From Paenibacillus sp. FSL H3-0469 (GTDB taxonomy: Bacteria > Bacillota > Bacilli > Paenibacillales > Paenibacillaceae): a stretch of 64,000 bases of DNA. The DNA is taken from assembly GCF_038051945.1 (NCBI RefSeq), contig NZ_CP150302.1, forward strand, positions 5,394,001-5,458,000. The letters are read 5' to 3'. A program made the translations under genes and the position numbers. Position 1 is the stretch's first letter. Each line of letters starts with the position of its first letter. Below are positions 41,923 to 51,667 of this stretch, piece after piece. Under the pieces are notes generated by a model. The model was not told the origin of the DNA and did no database searches. It saw nothing but the letters and a program-made list of their open reading frames with translations.

Positions 41923-41975
41923 AGGGTAATCTTGAGGATGGTGGAAACGCCGGATTCGGGGTTACCCTTTTGTTA
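41923..41975 (+). terminator. intrinsic terminator after yaaA
   Basis: AGGGTAA (41923-41929) pairs with TTACCCT (41962-41968) around a ~32-nt loop with inner pairing, followed by TTTTGTTATTT. Confidence 0.7.
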
Positions 41976-42042
41976 TTTGCGGGCGGAAGCTCGCTTTTTG
42001 TAAAATAAGGAAGAACTCAGAACAGATTCAAGAGGAGGACTT

Positions 42043-45000
42043 ATGACTGGGAGACGAGATCCATTGAATAAAGAGCGCTTACTGCGGGAGCTGGATGCCC
42101 TAGGGTATTCCGATAGGATCAAAGCAATCACAAGACTAGGCCGCGATCACTTGGGGTCCCCGGAATACTCACAGTTACTTACCTCCTTACTTGGGGGCGG
42201 AGCTTATGAAGCGCGTCTGGCCTTGATGGGGGCGATCGCTACGCTGGATGCGCCAGTGATTCTGGCTGGGCTGAAGCATCCGATGGCCAGCATCCGCAAT
42301 ACGGCAGCAGGTCTGGCAGCCAAAATAGCTTCAGCCGAAGAGATTGAACGCGAGCTTCCGCAGCTGTCACAGGATTGCCGCCGCAAGCTGCTGCGTACGG
42401 TAGCCCTGATGAACCGTCAGGAGTTGGCGGAGCGGCTATTAGCAGTGGTACAGGCCCGGTGGGGCACGGAGGAGGCAGCGATTGTACTGCAGGCTTGCTC
42501 TGCGGAAACCGTCCGCGCGCGGCTGGCTGAGCTGGGGTACGCCATTAAGGATTGGAAAAAGCTGTCCAGCCGCCATCTGGAGGTGGTTGCTGAGTATTTC
42601 ACCAGAGAGCTGGAGGCGGCCCCGCTAAGGGCTAAGGGGCTGGTCTGGTCGCAGTTCTCCTCCGCGATGGAGCATCTGAGTAGTCGCAAGCCTGACCTGG
42701 TGCTGGCCTATGCGGTGGACCATGGACCGGCAGACATGCTGCCGCCTGCGCTTAAGGCGAATCTTGGCACACTGATGCGCCTGAGACCAGGCGCAGTGTA
42801 TGAGCTGCTGATCCGGACGCAGACGCGTAGTGAGCTTATGACTTATGGTGTGCCTGAAGCTGTGCTCAAGCGGGCGAAGCTCCTCTCTATGGACCAGTGG
42901 TCGCAGCTTGCCAAGCTGCTGGCGGAAGAGCCCTACCATGTGGCGCGGCTGCTGGAGCATCTTGCGCCTTCTAAGCGCCAGGAGATTTTCGATGCTGCAT
43001 ATGAGGAGGAGAAGCGCCGGGAGCGGGTTTTTCCGGAAATGCTGCTGTATGTATTGCCGCATGCGCTGCGTGACGGGGAGGCTGCCCGGATGCTGGGCCT
43101 GCGTGAGATCAGGGAGAACCGGGAGAGCACCCTGCGTATCACCGCCGCCCGCCCGATTCTTCAGGTCAGAGAGCAGCTGGAGCAGGCAATCCGGGTATCG
43201 AATGCAGATGAACGCGCTACGGCGCTGATGCAGCTGGTCCGCAGCACAGTTCTGGCAAGGCAGGGCATGGATGCTACACTATTGACCTTAGGCCGCATCC
43301 GTAATGATCAGGACCCTGTTCGGGGGGCGGTGTTCAAGGAGCTGTCGGAGAGTCCGGCGTCTGTGTACGAGGCTGCCCATGTCCCTGCGCTTACTGTGCT
43401 GGTAGACAGTGTGATTGATGCCAGAGATACCTCCTACGGTACGAGATACTCTGTGCAGCAATTGGCCTTCTCCATTCTGCGCCATCAGGCGGCGGAGCCG
43501 GGCGGGGAGCTGTTCACCTTCGCACTGGATACGCTCCAGAAGCTGGCGAAGCAGGACGGGCAGCTCTCCCTGCCATCACTTGCGAAGAACATGCCGCGGG
43601 GCGTGGAAGAGATCATTTTTGACGGCATCTATTCCTACGCTGCGCAGGCGGGGAAGCGGGAGAATTACAACCTGGTGCTGAGTCTGGCGAATTCTTTTGG
43701 GAAAAGGGGGTACGGGATCGTCAAGCTACAGCAGCTCTTACGGGAAGCCACCCGGGCCAAAACCGAGGGAACCGCGATCCGGGCAACCCGGCTCTGGCTG
43801 GAGCCGCTGCAGACGCGCGATGAACGGGTGAAGGAGCTGCTGGATGCAGATCCATCGTACATTACGATCCACGAGGTGTTTCAGCATCTGCACCTGAAGC
43901 GCCAGGAATGGCTGGACCCTTATATTTCGGGGGCTGCGGTCAAGGGCAAGTTCCTCTCGGGCAAAACGGTCTATCCTGTTCCGGCTGCGGACGGATTCTA
44001 CCGCTGGCTGCCCCGCCAGCAGCAGGCGTATGCTGCCCTGTTAAGCACCATTGCCTTCGGTCCCAAGTACAGCCTGTTTGAGCGTTCCAGAGCGATTAGA
44101 ATGCTGGCGATTATGCCGGATGTGAATCCGGAGCGGCTGTATGAGCTGGTTGAGGACAAAGAGGTGGCTGTGGCGGAGGCGGCACTTCATGCCTTGTCCC
44201 TGCTGGAGGAGCCGGAGAAGTCCCTGCCCGTGCTGCTGGAGCATCTGGATAGCGACCGGGCCCGTGTAGCGATGTATTCCATCCCGAGGTGTATCCGCCG
44301 GGTCCGTCCGGCGCTGCTGTCCCTGGTGCTGAAGGAGCTATTGGACCGTGAGAAGCTGAAAATTACCGTCCGTAAGGAAGCCATCCGCCTGCTTGGTGCG
44401 TATAGAAGTGAGGACAGCCTTCCGCTGCTGTTGAATGAATTCGCGAAGCCTGCTGTGCATAAAGATGTGGTGATTGCTATAGGGCATGCTGCCAGAGGGC
44501 TGCTGGATGATGAACGGAGCTGGGAGGTGCTGCGCACCATCGCTGCTTCTCCAGAGCGTGATATCGCAGTGAGCTTGTTGTCCCAGCAGCCTGCTGGGCT
44601 TCCGCTTGCTTACAGACCGCGCTATCTGGACTTAATCATAACCATTGCCGCTCACCCGGATGTATCCGTCATCAGCCAGGCTTATATTTCCATGAAGTGG
44701 TGGACAAGCGGTTATGAAGGCGCCGTTGCGGCGGCTGCGGCTCAGGCGGTTGCGGGTCTGAAGGACAGCTCCAGTTGGGAGTTCGCGATGATGACATTGA
44801 TTGAAGCCGCCCGGGACGGCAAGGTGAACGCGGTTGTAGCCGGTATCTGCCGGGAGCTGGCGGCGACGCCCGTGACGCAGGAATGGAATGCAGCGGCGGA
44901 TAGAGACCTGCCGCACCGGCAGCGCCTGCAGGTACTCATCAAGCAGTTAACAGGTCTGCCTAAGAGTACAAGGGTGCAGCTTACCCCGTTGTACCTGGAG

Positions 45001-45426
45001 CTGGCCGGCACGCTGGCCGCCGATGAGACGTTACAAGAGCTTGTCTTGACCTTATATATCGCAGTGATCGATTGGAGTAACGCTGAGGAGGCGTCCGGGT
45101 ATGTGAAGCGGATCGCACGGGAGGTAACCCGTCAACCACAGCTCTTGAGTGAGTTGTACCGCGGGCTTGCCGTCAGCCTGGAGAACAGCGCCGGATACTG
45201 GACAGCGGAGACATTGCTTAAGATTGTGGATGTGCTGCGGGCAGAACCGTCTTATGAAGCCCCGTATCTCGGACTGTCTCTGCTGGAAGCAGCAGGAAGC
45301 GCGCTGCGCTGGAGCGCTGAGCCGTCAGAGCGTCTGCGGGAGTACAGGAATCATGCGAATCCCGCAGTCCGCACGCAGGCGCTGAATATTTGGACAGCGA
45401 GAGAGTCACGGCTGTTCATGCTATAA
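42043..45426 (+). CDS. very large HEAT-repeat-type solenoid protein, unknown function
   Basis: 1127 residues, ATG with AGAGGAGGA upstream. Almost the whole chain is helical with HEAT-like units, clearest at residues ~60-100 (GLKHPMASIRNTAAGLAAKI), ~690-760 (LVEDKEVAVAEAALHALSLL; LLEHLDSDRARVAMYSIPRC) and ~780-800 (ITVRKEAIRLLGAYRSEDS). No signal peptide, membrane segment or catalytic motif is seen, so it should be a cytosolic scaffold. It appears monocistronic, and its last codons overlap the convergent GNAT gene by 6 nt. No family name is recognised. Confidence 0.75.
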   Translation: MTGRRDPLNKERLLRELDALGYSDRIKAITRLGRDHLGSPEYSQLLTSLLGGGAYEARLALMGAIATLDAPVILAGLKHPMASIRNTAAGLAAKIASAEEIERELPQLSQDCRRKLLRTVALMNRQELAERLLAVVQARWGTEEAAIVLQACSAETVRARLAELGYAIKDWKKLSSRHLEVVAEYFTRELEAAPLRAKGLVWSQFSSAMEHLSSRKPDLVLAYAVDHGPADMLPPALKANLGTLMRLRPGAVYELLIRTQTRSELMTYGVPEAVLKRAKLLSMDQWSQLAKLLAEEPYHVARLLEHLAPSKRQEIFDAAYEEEKRRERVFPEMLLYVLPHALRDGEAARMLGLREIRENRESTLRITAARPILQVREQLEQAIRVSNADERATALMQLVRSTVLARQGMDATLLTLGRIRNDQDPVRGAVFKELSESPASVYEAAHVPALTVLVDSVIDARDTSYGTRYSVQQLAFSILRHQAAEPGGELFTFALDTLQKLAKQDGQLSLPSLAKNMPRGVEEIIFDGIYSYAAQAGKRENYNLVLSLANSFGKRGYGIVKLQQLLREATRAKTEGTAIRATRLWLEPLQTRDERVKELLDADPSYITIHEVFQHLHLKRQEWLDPYISGAAVKGKFLSGKTVYPVPAADGFYRWLPRQQQAYAALLSTIAFGPKYSLFERSRAIRMLAIMPDVNPERLYELVEDKEVAVAEAALHALSLLEEPEKSLPVLLEHLDSDRARVAMYSIPRCIRRVRPALLSLVLKELLDREKLKITVRKEAIRLLGAYRSEDSLPLLLNEFAKPAVHKDVVIAIGHAARGLLDDERSWEVLRTIAASPERDIAVSLLSQQPAGLPLAYRPRYLDLIITIAAHPDVSVISQAYISMKWWTSGYEGAVAAAAAQAVAGLKDSSSWEFAMMTLIEAARDGKVNAVVAGICRELAATPVTQEWNAAADRDLPHRQRLQVLIKQLTGLPKSTRVQLTPLYLELAGTLAADETLQELVLTLYIAVIDWSNAEEASGYVKRIAREVTRQPQLLSELYRGLAVSLENSAGYWTAETLLKIVDVLRAEPSYEAPYLGLSLLEAAGSALRWSAEPSERLREYRNHANPAVRTQALNIWTARESRLFML

Positions 45427-45876
45427 CCGCATATGCAGGATGGGCCAAGGCTTGCCTTGCTCATCCTGTTCGGAGCGGCCGTAGACCTGGAAGCCTAGAT
45501 GTTCATAGAATCCGGCAGCCTGGGGATTGTCTTCATTCACATCGACGGAATGCACATTCAAGTGGTGTAGGGCATAGTCCACGAGACTTTTGCCGATACC
45601 CAGTCCCCGGACAGCCGGATCTACGAACAGCATTTCAATCTTCTGATCCTGAATCCCGATGAAGCCGAGGGGATGCCCCTCCGGATGGGTATACGTGATC
45701 AAATGCCGGATCTCTGCAATCCCTTGCAGAACTAAGGGGCGCAGGTCTTCAATATCCTGCGGGGTGAGGAACAGGTGCGTAGCCCGCACAGCGTTCTCCC
45801 AGATGACTAGCAGTTCTTGGGAGAGTGTCTGGTTTCGATTTTGGTCTGTAAGGATCTTTATCGGGTTTGGGTTCAT
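45421..45876 (-). CDS. GNAT-family acetyltransferase
   Basis: 151 residues, ATG with AAGGAG 10 nt upstream. The GNAT core is evident: GFIGIQDQKIEMLFVDPAVRGLGIGKSLVDYAL, with the acetyl-CoA pyrophosphate-binding RGLGIG, and then VDVNEDNPQAAGFYEHLGF. It resembles YiaC/PanZ-like single-domain acetyltransferases with unknown substrate. It overlaps the 3' end of the HEAT-type gene, tail to tail. Confidence 0.9.
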   Translation of the reverse strand: MNPNPIKILTDQNRNQTLSQELLVIWENAVRATHLFLTPQDIEDLRPLVLQGIAEIRHLITYTHPEGHPLGFIGIQDQKIEMLFVDPAVRGLGIGKSLVDYALHHLNVHSVDVNEDNPQAAGFYEHLGFQVYGRSEQDEQGKPWPILHMRL

Positions 45877-45940
45877 AGCGTTAGCGTTCTCCTTAATCTA
45901 TTTTTTTAGAGTATAGCATTTAGAATACACAAGAATCGAG

Positions 45941-46594
45941 ATGAAGCGTATGAAGACGAACCATCGCCTGCTGAAGTTTGGCGGGATTACCCTGATCGGC
46001 TCCGGACTGCTTTTTCTGGCCCAATATCTGTTCCTGAGGCCGGTACCGTCTCCACCGCTGCAAGCTGCTGCGCTGCTGTCCTGGCTGAGCGAGTGGCGGT
46101 TCCAGTTGTCGATGGCAGATGAGGTCTTGTTCTTCGCTGCGGTACTTCTCATCCCCTCCATCGCGGCATTATACCGGCTGCTGGTGCAGGTGAATCCGGT
46201 CCTGACAGTGTTTGGCTGCGGCCTGCTGGCGGTTAGCGTTCCTGTCTATATCGTATTGGTTATTATTCTGGGGAGGCTGGTCTATCCGGTATATGGGATT
46301 GAGCTTACGCCGGAGAGCTACAGACTGATTATCAGCTTCTATTACGGGGGCGTGCATTGTGTTGCATTAGTCGTTGGAATCGCAACGATTCTGCTGAGCC
46401 TTGTAATTTGGAAGAGTGGACTGGGAATATTCACGGCAGCCCTCGGGCTTCTGACCGGCGTGTTTGATCTTATCGGCTCCTATCCATGGTTACTTGGTGA
46501 GGGAATGATCCTGATCTCCCAGTTACTGTTCGCCGGCTGGTTCGTCATGCTTGGCGTTAACATGCGAATGATTGCGATAAGAGGGACCGATTAA
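45941..46594 (+). CDS. DUF4386-like membrane protein
   Basis: 217 residues with six hydrophobic segments (~12-32, 60-78, 90-110, 130-152, 158-178, 185-205). FGGITLIGSGLLFLAQYLF and the overall layout recall DUF4386 proteins, whose function is unknown. The first in-frame ATG has a weak ribosome binding site and a second ATG lies 9 nt later. It is divergent from the GNAT gene across 64 nt. Confidence 0.65.
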   Translation: MKRMKTNHRLLKFGGITLIGSGLLFLAQYLFLRPVPSPPLQAAALLSWLSEWRFQLSMADEVLFFAAVLLIPSIAALYRLLVQVNPVLTVFGCGLLAVSVPVYIVLVIILGRLVYPVYGIELTPESYRLIISFYYGGVHCVALVVGIATILLSLVIWKSGLGIFTAALGLLTGVFDLIGSYPWLLGEGMILISQLLFAGWFVMLGVNMRMIAIRGTD

Positions 46595-46763
46595 GGCCAT
46601 CTTCCCAAAAGATTAATGACGGGACTTCCAATTCTTGATACAATAAAACCACTTACGTGAAATTATTCACAATAAAAGCGGCTAATGATTGCTATAACGG
46701 ATGTGATTGCATATTATATGTATAAAATTATAAAGTACATTTGTAAAAGTGAGGGGGATTGGA

Positions 46764-47891
46764 ATGGCGACACATCGCTTGAACAGTATGGAAGTTAAAA
46801 AGATGAACCGGAACGCCATTTACCGGTACCTGTATCACCGTGAATCCACCTCCATTCAGGAGATTGCACAGGCGCTGGGTCTCAGTCTTCCAACCGTGAC
46901 ACAGAATCTCAAGGAGCTGCAGGAACGAGGGCTGATTGAGGAGACCGGGCTGTATGAATCCACCGGTGGGCGTAAGGCCAAGTCGATGGCCTGCAACAGT
47001 GTGGCGGGATATGCCGTCGGACTGGATATTACCCTGAATCATGTGGGGATTGTCGTCATTGACCTGAGCGGCAGAATCATTAAGAATGTCAGGAATCATT
47101 ATCCGTTTGCGAATGAGGAGACCTACTTCCAGGGGGTAGGCAAGCTGGTGGAGGAGTTCGTAGAGGCTTGCCAGCTGGACCGCAGCCGGATTCTGGGAGT
47201 AGGGATTGCGCTGCCCGCGATTCTATCCGGGGACCGGCAGACCGTGAGCTATGCTACAGTCATAGATTTCAAGGGAGGCAGTGTCCGGCGGTTCGCCAAA
47301 TACATCCCTTATCCCTGCGTCCTGAGCAATGATGCGAATGCGGCGGGACTCACTGAACTGTGGGGAGAGCAGGACATACACAATGTGGTCTATCTGTCCC
47401 TTAATAATAGCGTAGGCGGTGCCATTATAGTCGGTAACCAGATCTATGCAGGCCAGAACCACCGTAGCGGGGAGTTCGGGCACATGACGATTTTGCCTGA
47501 AGGGCGTACCTGCTACTGCGGACAGAAGGGCTGTGTAGATGCCTATTGCTCAGCGGGAATTCTCTCGGATAGTACAGGGGGCAGTATTGCGGAATTCTTC
47601 CGGCTGCTGGGAGAGGGCAGGGAGGAGCAGCAGGCCATCTGGCAGGAGTATGTAGGCTATCTGGTGATTACAGTGAATAACCTGCGGATGCTGTACGATT
47701 GCGATGTGATTCTCGGCGGCTATGCCGGGGCTCACATGGAGGAATACATCGGTGAACTTCAGGCACTGGCAGCGCGCAAGAACACCTTCGAGCAGGATGG
47801 CTCCTACCTGCGGGTCTGCAAATACAAGCTGGAGGCCACCGCTGTGGGGGCTGCCCTGGAGCTGGTGACTGAATTTATCGACAGCATCTAG
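46764..47891 (+). CDS. ROK-family transcriptional repressor (XylR/NagC type)
   Basis: 375 residues from ATG 46764, with GTGAGGGGGAT upstream. The N-terminal winged helix is MNRNAIYRYLYHRESTSIQE and ALGLSLPTVTQNLKELQERG. The ROK sugar-binding domain follows, with VLSNDANAAGLTELWG and the zinc motif EFGHMTILPEGRTCYCGQKG then CVDAYCS. Binding of a sugar or sugar phosphate would release DNA. The next genes are a polyol dehydrogenase and a xylanase, so a pentose or polyol ligand is likely. Confidence 0.9.
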   Translation: MATHRLNSMEVKKMNRNAIYRYLYHRESTSIQEIAQALGLSLPTVTQNLKELQERGLIEETGLYESTGGRKAKSMACNSVAGYAVGLDITLNHVGIVVIDLSGRIIKNVRNHYPFANEETYFQGVGKLVEEFVEACQLDRSRILGVGIALPAILSGDRQTVSYATVIDFKGGSVRRFAKYIPYPCVLSNDANAAGLTELWGEQDIHNVVYLSLNNSVGGAIIVGNQIYAGQNHRSGEFGHMTILPEGRTCYCGQKGCVDAYCSAGILSDSTGGSIAEFFRLLGEGREEQQAIWQEYVGYLVITVNNLRMLYDCDVILGGYAGAHMEEYIGELQALAARKNTFEQDGSYLRVCKYKLEATAVGAALELVTEFIDSI

Positions 47892-47993
47892 ATCCGGGTT
47901 GCTTTTACCCTAATATAATATCTGCTTTCCCGCTCCTCCGGAAGAGGGACGTTGCTGCAATCGCGGCCTTGTCCTTCTCTGGGGGAGTTTTTG

Positions 47994-48046
47994 TTGACTT
48001 CATCCCAATTCTGTTTATAATCTTATTTAAATAGTTTTATAAAAGT
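47994..48046 (+). promoter_or_regulatory. strong promoter with downstream AT-rich operator
   Basis: TTGACT (47994-47999), a 16-nt spacer and TATAAT (48016-48021) form a near-consensus sigma-A promoter. AATAGTTTTATAAAAGTAT, centred on the palindrome TTTTATAAAA (48035-48044), covers the start-site region, where a ROK repressor could block transcription of the dehydrogenase gene. Confidence 0.65.
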
Positions 48047-48138
48047 ATATTATTATTGTGAAGCTGAAGAACGCAGAAATTTTGAAGTAACAGTAGTTTT
48101 TATAAGAGCACACTAATGTTCCTGAGGAGGAGAAACAG

Positions 48139-49179
48139 ATGAAGAACAGAGCTTTTTATATGAAAGATCTGAAGCAAATGGAAATGAAGGAAATTAGCAT
48201 GCCTGTAGCCAAAGAGGGCGAGGTTATTGTGAAGCTGGAGGTTGTCGGCATCTGCGGCTCGGATGTGCATTACCTGGAGCATGGCCGGATCGGCGACTTC
48301 GTAGTGGATGGGGACTTCATTCTCGGGCATGAATGCGCCGGTGAAGTGGTGGAGCTTGGCCCTGGTGTGAAGCACCTGAAGGTGGGGGACCGGGTGGCGC
48401 TGGAGCCTGGTGTGACCTGTGGACAGTGTGAATTCTGCAAAAGCGGCAAATATAATCTGTGCCCGGATGTACAGTTTCTAGCGACTCCGCCCTACCATGG
48501 CTGCCTGGTGAATTATATGGCTTATCCCGAGAACATGGCGTTCAAGCTGCCGGATAATGTGTCTTCGGAGGAGGGCGCGCTGGTGGAGCCGCTGGCGGTG
48601 GGACTTCATGCTGCGGCGCAAGGCGGCGTTAAGCTGGGAGACAGGGTTGTGATTCTGGGGGCGGGCTGCATAGGACTGGTTACACTACTGGCCTGCAAGG
48701 CTTACGGGGCTACGGAGATTGTGGTGGTGGACATCATTGAGAAGCGGCTGGAGGCGGCATTGAAGCTGGGGGCCTCACAGGTCATTAACGCCAAGCAGGA
48801 GAATGTGCTGGAGACCATTGCGGCTTGGACTGACGGTGCGGGTGCAGATAAGGTGATTGAGACGGCAGGCAGCGAGCATACCGTGAAGCAGACGCCATAT
48901 CTGGTCAAAAGAGGCGGAACCATCGTCCTGGTCGGCCTGGCCGCTAAGGATATCATCGACTTCGACTTCATGCAGATTATGTTCAAGGAGGCGGACATCA
49001 AGTCGGTATTCCGGTACCGCAACCTGTATCCGGCAGCTATTGGCGCCATCGCGGATAGAAAGATTGACGTCAAGGGCATTGTCACCCACGAATTTGGCTT
49101 CGAGGAGACGCAACAAGCGTTCGATTATGTAATCGACAATAAGGAGGATGTGGTTAAGGCCGTCATTAAGATGGGGTAG
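48139..49179 (+). CDS. zinc-dependent polyol dehydrogenase (sorbitol/xylitol dehydrogenase type, MDR)
   Basis: 346 residues, ATG with AGGAGGAG upstream. Catalytic zinc ligands are seen in GICGSDVHYLEHG and GHECAGEV. The structural zinc site is CGQCEFCKSGKYNLC. The Rossmann motif is VVILGAGCIGLV, followed by VVVDIIEKRLEAA, whose Asp favours NAD over NADP. The sequence resembles sorbitol and xylitol dehydrogenases that oxidise the polyol C2 to a ketose. Regulation by the upstream ROK protein is likely. Confidence 0.9.
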   Translation: MKNRAFYMKDLKQMEMKEISMPVAKEGEVIVKLEVVGICGSDVHYLEHGRIGDFVVDGDFILGHECAGEVVELGPGVKHLKVGDRVALEPGVTCGQCEFCKSGKYNLCPDVQFLATPPYHGCLVNYMAYPENMAFKLPDNVSSEEGALVEPLAVGLHAAAQGGVKLGDRVVILGAGCIGLVTLLACKAYGATEIVVVDIIEKRLEAALKLGASQVINAKQENVLETIAAWTDGAGADKVIETAGSEHTVKQTPYLVKRGGTIVLVGLAAKDIIDFDFMQIMFKEADIKSVFRYRNLYPAAIGAIADRKIDVKGIVTHEFGFEETQQAFDYVIDNKEDVVKAVIKMG

Positions 49180-49254
49180 AGGGACGATAGAGGATTGGTG
49201 GATAGATTAGCAATGGATGAATAGTGACAAGTGAGTAAAGCTGAACAGTACAGA

Positions 49255-49279
49255 GCTGCCCCATTGGGGCGGCTTTTTT
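49255..49279 (+). terminator. intrinsic terminator after the dehydrogenase gene
   Basis: GCTGCCCC-ATT-GGGGCGGC (49255-49273) followed by T6. Confidence 0.93.
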
Positions 49280-49283
49280 GGCG

Positions 49284-49492
49284 TGAGGAGGAGCATTAGT
49301 GCACCTGAATTTGGAAAAAGTAGGCCGGATGAGCAAATGAGGAGCATTAGTGCACCTGAATTCGGTAAAAGTAGGCCGGATGAGTAAATGAGGAGCATCA
49401 GTGCACCTGAATTCGGTAAAAGTAGGCCGGATGAGCAAATGAGGAGCATCAGTGCACCTGATCTCGGCAAAAGTGGGCCGGATGAGCAAATA
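49284..49492. repeat. intergenic array C (51-bp period, GAGCATTAGTGCACCTGAATT units)
   Basis: GAGCAT occurs at 49291, 49342, 49393 and 49444, an exact 51-bp period over four units. Each carries GTGCACCTGAATTCGG and AGTAGGCCGGATGAGCAAAT. It starts 5 nt after a terminator T run. The remaining 49493-49634 holds no gene. Confidence 0.92.
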
Positions 49493-49634
49493 TTTGTGCG
49501 CCACCGGCCACTGCCGAAATTCCCCGAATTTTCACCACATATCCCCCAGGAGGTTACAATTCCCTTGATTTTGACCCATTATTTTCATAATATCAATAAA
49601 AATTGGGGGTTAATCTTTAGTTTGCAGAGAGTAA

Positions 49635-49657
49635 TGTAAACGCTTACTAGATATAAT
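49635..49657 (+). promoter_or_regulatory. cre site overlapping the xylanase promoter
   Basis: TGTAAACGCTTACT matches the cre consensus TGWAARCGYTWNCW at every position (49635-49648). TATAAT follows at 49652-49657. CcpA bound here would cover the promoter, giving carbon catabolite repression. The ~110-nt leader contains an AGGATA/TATCCT hairpin (49699-49715) and an isolated AAAGGAGG. Confidence 0.85.
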
Positions 49658-49771
49658 TTTCTCGAAAGGAGGACAAGTAAATATATGGGATAACCCTCAG
49701 GATAAGTTATATCCTACGGGGAGAAGCAAGCTGCAAGCAAACACATTATAATCGGGAGGTATTAATTTACA

Positions 49772-50395
49772 ATGAAAAAGAAACTTCTTACGGTATTAAT
49801 GACAGCAGCACTGAGCTTCAGCGCGTTCGCAGCGACTGCAGGCGCAACAGATTATTGGCAAAACTGGACCGATGGCGGCGGAACTGTGAATGCGGTGAAC
49901 GGAAGTGGCGGGAATTACAGTGTGAACTGGTACAATACCGGGAACTTCGTAGTGGGCAAAGGCTGGACTTACGGATCACCGAACCGGGTTGTAAATTATA
50001 ATGCAGGGGTTTTCGCGCCTTCCGGCAACGGCTACCTGACCTTATACGGATGGACCCGGAATTCCCTTATTGAATATTACGTGGTAGACAACTGGGGAAC
50101 TTACAGACCAACCGGCGATTACAAAGGCACGGTGAACAGTGATGGCGGCACTTATGATATCTATCGTACCATGCGTTACGATGCTCCTTCCATTGACGGA
50201 AATGCTACGTTCCCGCAGTACTGGAGTGTAAGACAATCCAAACGGCCAATCGGAAGCAATGTCCAGATTACGTTCAGCAACCACGTGAACGCCTGGCAGA
50301 GCAAATCGATGTATCTGGGAAGCAGCTGGTCCTATCAGGTACTGGCTACCGAAGGATACCAGAGCAGCGGCAGCTCCAACGTAACTGTGTGGTAA
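49772..50395 (+). CDS. xynA: secreted GH11 endo-1,4-beta-xylanase
   Basis: 207 residues, the size of small Bacillus GH11 xylanases. The signal peptide ends near AFAATAGA. The jelly-roll core begins TDYWQNWTDGGGTVNAVNGS. Catalytic residues are the nucleophile Glu in LIEYYVVDNW and the acid/base Glu in VLATEGYQSSGSS. The thumb loop is MRYDAPSIDG. No binding module is attached. It is repressed through cre and probably works with the neighbouring ROK and polyol genes in pentose use. Confidence 0.96.
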   Translation: MKKKLLTVLMTAALSFSAFAATAGATDYWQNWTDGGGTVNAVNGSGGNYSVNWYNTGNFVVGKGWTYGSPNRVVNYNAGVFAPSGNGYLTLYGWTRNSLIEYYVVDNWGTYRPTGDYKGTVNSDGGTYDIYRTMRYDAPSIDGNATFPQYWSVRQSKRPIGSNVQITFSNHVNAWQSKSMYLGSSWSYQVLATEGYQSSGSSNVTVW

Positions 50396-50409
50396 TGGAT
50401 CAGCTGAAC

Positions 50410-50497
50410 GCCATTTTGCCGGTTCCGGCAATGGCAGAGCTCAGCTAGACAGGGCTAAGGCCGGCCGGGTGGACAAGCTGCCGGCCTTATCATTTTC
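50410..50497 (+). terminator. double hairpin terminator after xynA
   Basis: A nested GCCATT..GCCGG-TT-CCGGC..AATGGC hairpin (50410-50435) is followed by TAAGGCCGGC (50456) with GCCGGCCTTA (50480) and a T-rich tail. Confidence 0.8.
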
Positions 50498-50556
50498 ACA
50501 CACTGAACTGCGCTTAGGTCCTGTACCTTGCCCATCTGCTCAAAGGAGAGGTATTC

Positions 50557-51417
50557 ATGAGAAAACCATTAATGATTCTGATTCTGTGCATGGCAATCGC
50601 GGCTATAGCCACTGCTTGCTCTCAGGAGAAGCCTGCCGCGGATGAGCGTTTAGTACGGGTAGAAGGCGGTACTTTTAAAGATACGAAATCCAATTACTAC
50701 GGGACAGAGATGACCCTCCCGGACTTCTACATCGGTAAATATGAGGTCACCCAGCAAGAATGGCTGGAAGTGATGAAGAGTAACCCCTCGCAGTTCCAAG
50801 GAGACAAGCTGCCGGTGGAGAGCGTAACCTGGTATGATGCCGTGGAGTACTGCAATGAGCGGAGTGTGAAGGAAGGCCTGGCCCCCTATTATAATATAGA
50901 CAAGAGTACGGTCGATCCGAATAATACAAGTGACCGGGATTTCATGAAATGGACTGTAACGGCCAATGAAGGGGCGGACGGTTACCGTCTGCCGACAGAA
51001 GCCGAGTGGGAATATGCAGCAGGCGGAGGCCAGATGAGCACAAGCTACCCGTATAGCGGAAGCGACAACCCGGAGGAGGTGGCCTGGTACTGGAGGAATT
51101 CCGGTGATCAATTCCTGACCGGGGACTGGACCTGGCCTGCGATTGAGAACAACCATAGCCAGCCGAGAAATACCGGCCTCAAGCAACCCAATGAGCTGGG
51201 ACTGTATGATATGTCAGGGAACGTAAGGGAATGGTGCTGGAACTGGTACGGTGAAGGGGATTCGAATAGCAAGACCGGCTCTGTCCGGCTGGTGAAGGGC
51301 GGCGGCTGGATCGGCGGGGTGAACAACACAGAGGTATCCTTCCGGGGTCAATACGAGCCGAGCAGCCGGGGGAATGACCAGGGGTTTCGTGTGGTTCGTG
51401 CTGTTGCTGACAAGTGA
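50557..51417 (+). CDS. SUMF1/FGE-fold lipoprotein, probably not a sulfatase activator
   Basis: 286 residues. The signal peptide has lipobox ATACS. The formylglycine-generating-enzyme fold is clear: DFYIGKYEVTQQEWLEVM, PVESVTWYDAVEYCN, GYRLPTEAEWEYAAGG, ELGLYDMSGNVREWCWNWYG and GGGWIGG. The C-terminal segment, where true FGE has its two catalytic cysteines, reads VSFRGQYEPSSRGNDQGFR with no Cys. It is therefore likely a binding or structural variant. No sulfatase gene is nearby. It is anchored at the cell surface. Confidence 0.85.
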   Translation: MRKPLMILILCMAIAAIATACSQEKPAADERLVRVEGGTFKDTKSNYYGTEMTLPDFYIGKYEVTQQEWLEVMKSNPSQFQGDKLPVESVTWYDAVEYCNERSVKEGLAPYYNIDKSTVDPNNTSDRDFMKWTVTANEGADGYRLPTEAEWEYAAGGGQMSTSYPYSGSDNPEEVAWYWRNSGDQFLTGDWTWPAIENNHSQPRNTGLKQPNELGLYDMSGNVREWCWNWYGEGDSNSKTGSVRLVKGGGWIGGVNNTEVSFRGQYEPSSRGNDQGFRVVRAVADK

Positions 51418-51667
51418 TTCATCCATGAGTATTCAACAGAACAGAATAGTTTAAGCAGCAGGCCTTCGGGAAGCTAATCCGGCATGAGCGCATCTATGAA
51501 TGCGGCGGCTGGAGAGGACCCGGAGGTTTTTTGTAAGACAAGGCCGTTTCCACTTGGCGCATCCCAGGAATCCTTTCAACTAACATTCAGATTCACTATG
51601 TATACTCCGTATATGGATTAAGGCACGTGCGAAGGACTCGCCGGACGCTGCCGGTCAGGAGGGTATC

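Noticed and set aside
50557..51417. Active formylglycine-generating enzyme
   Set aside because: The cysteines required for catalysis near the C-terminus are absent and no sulfatase is nearby.
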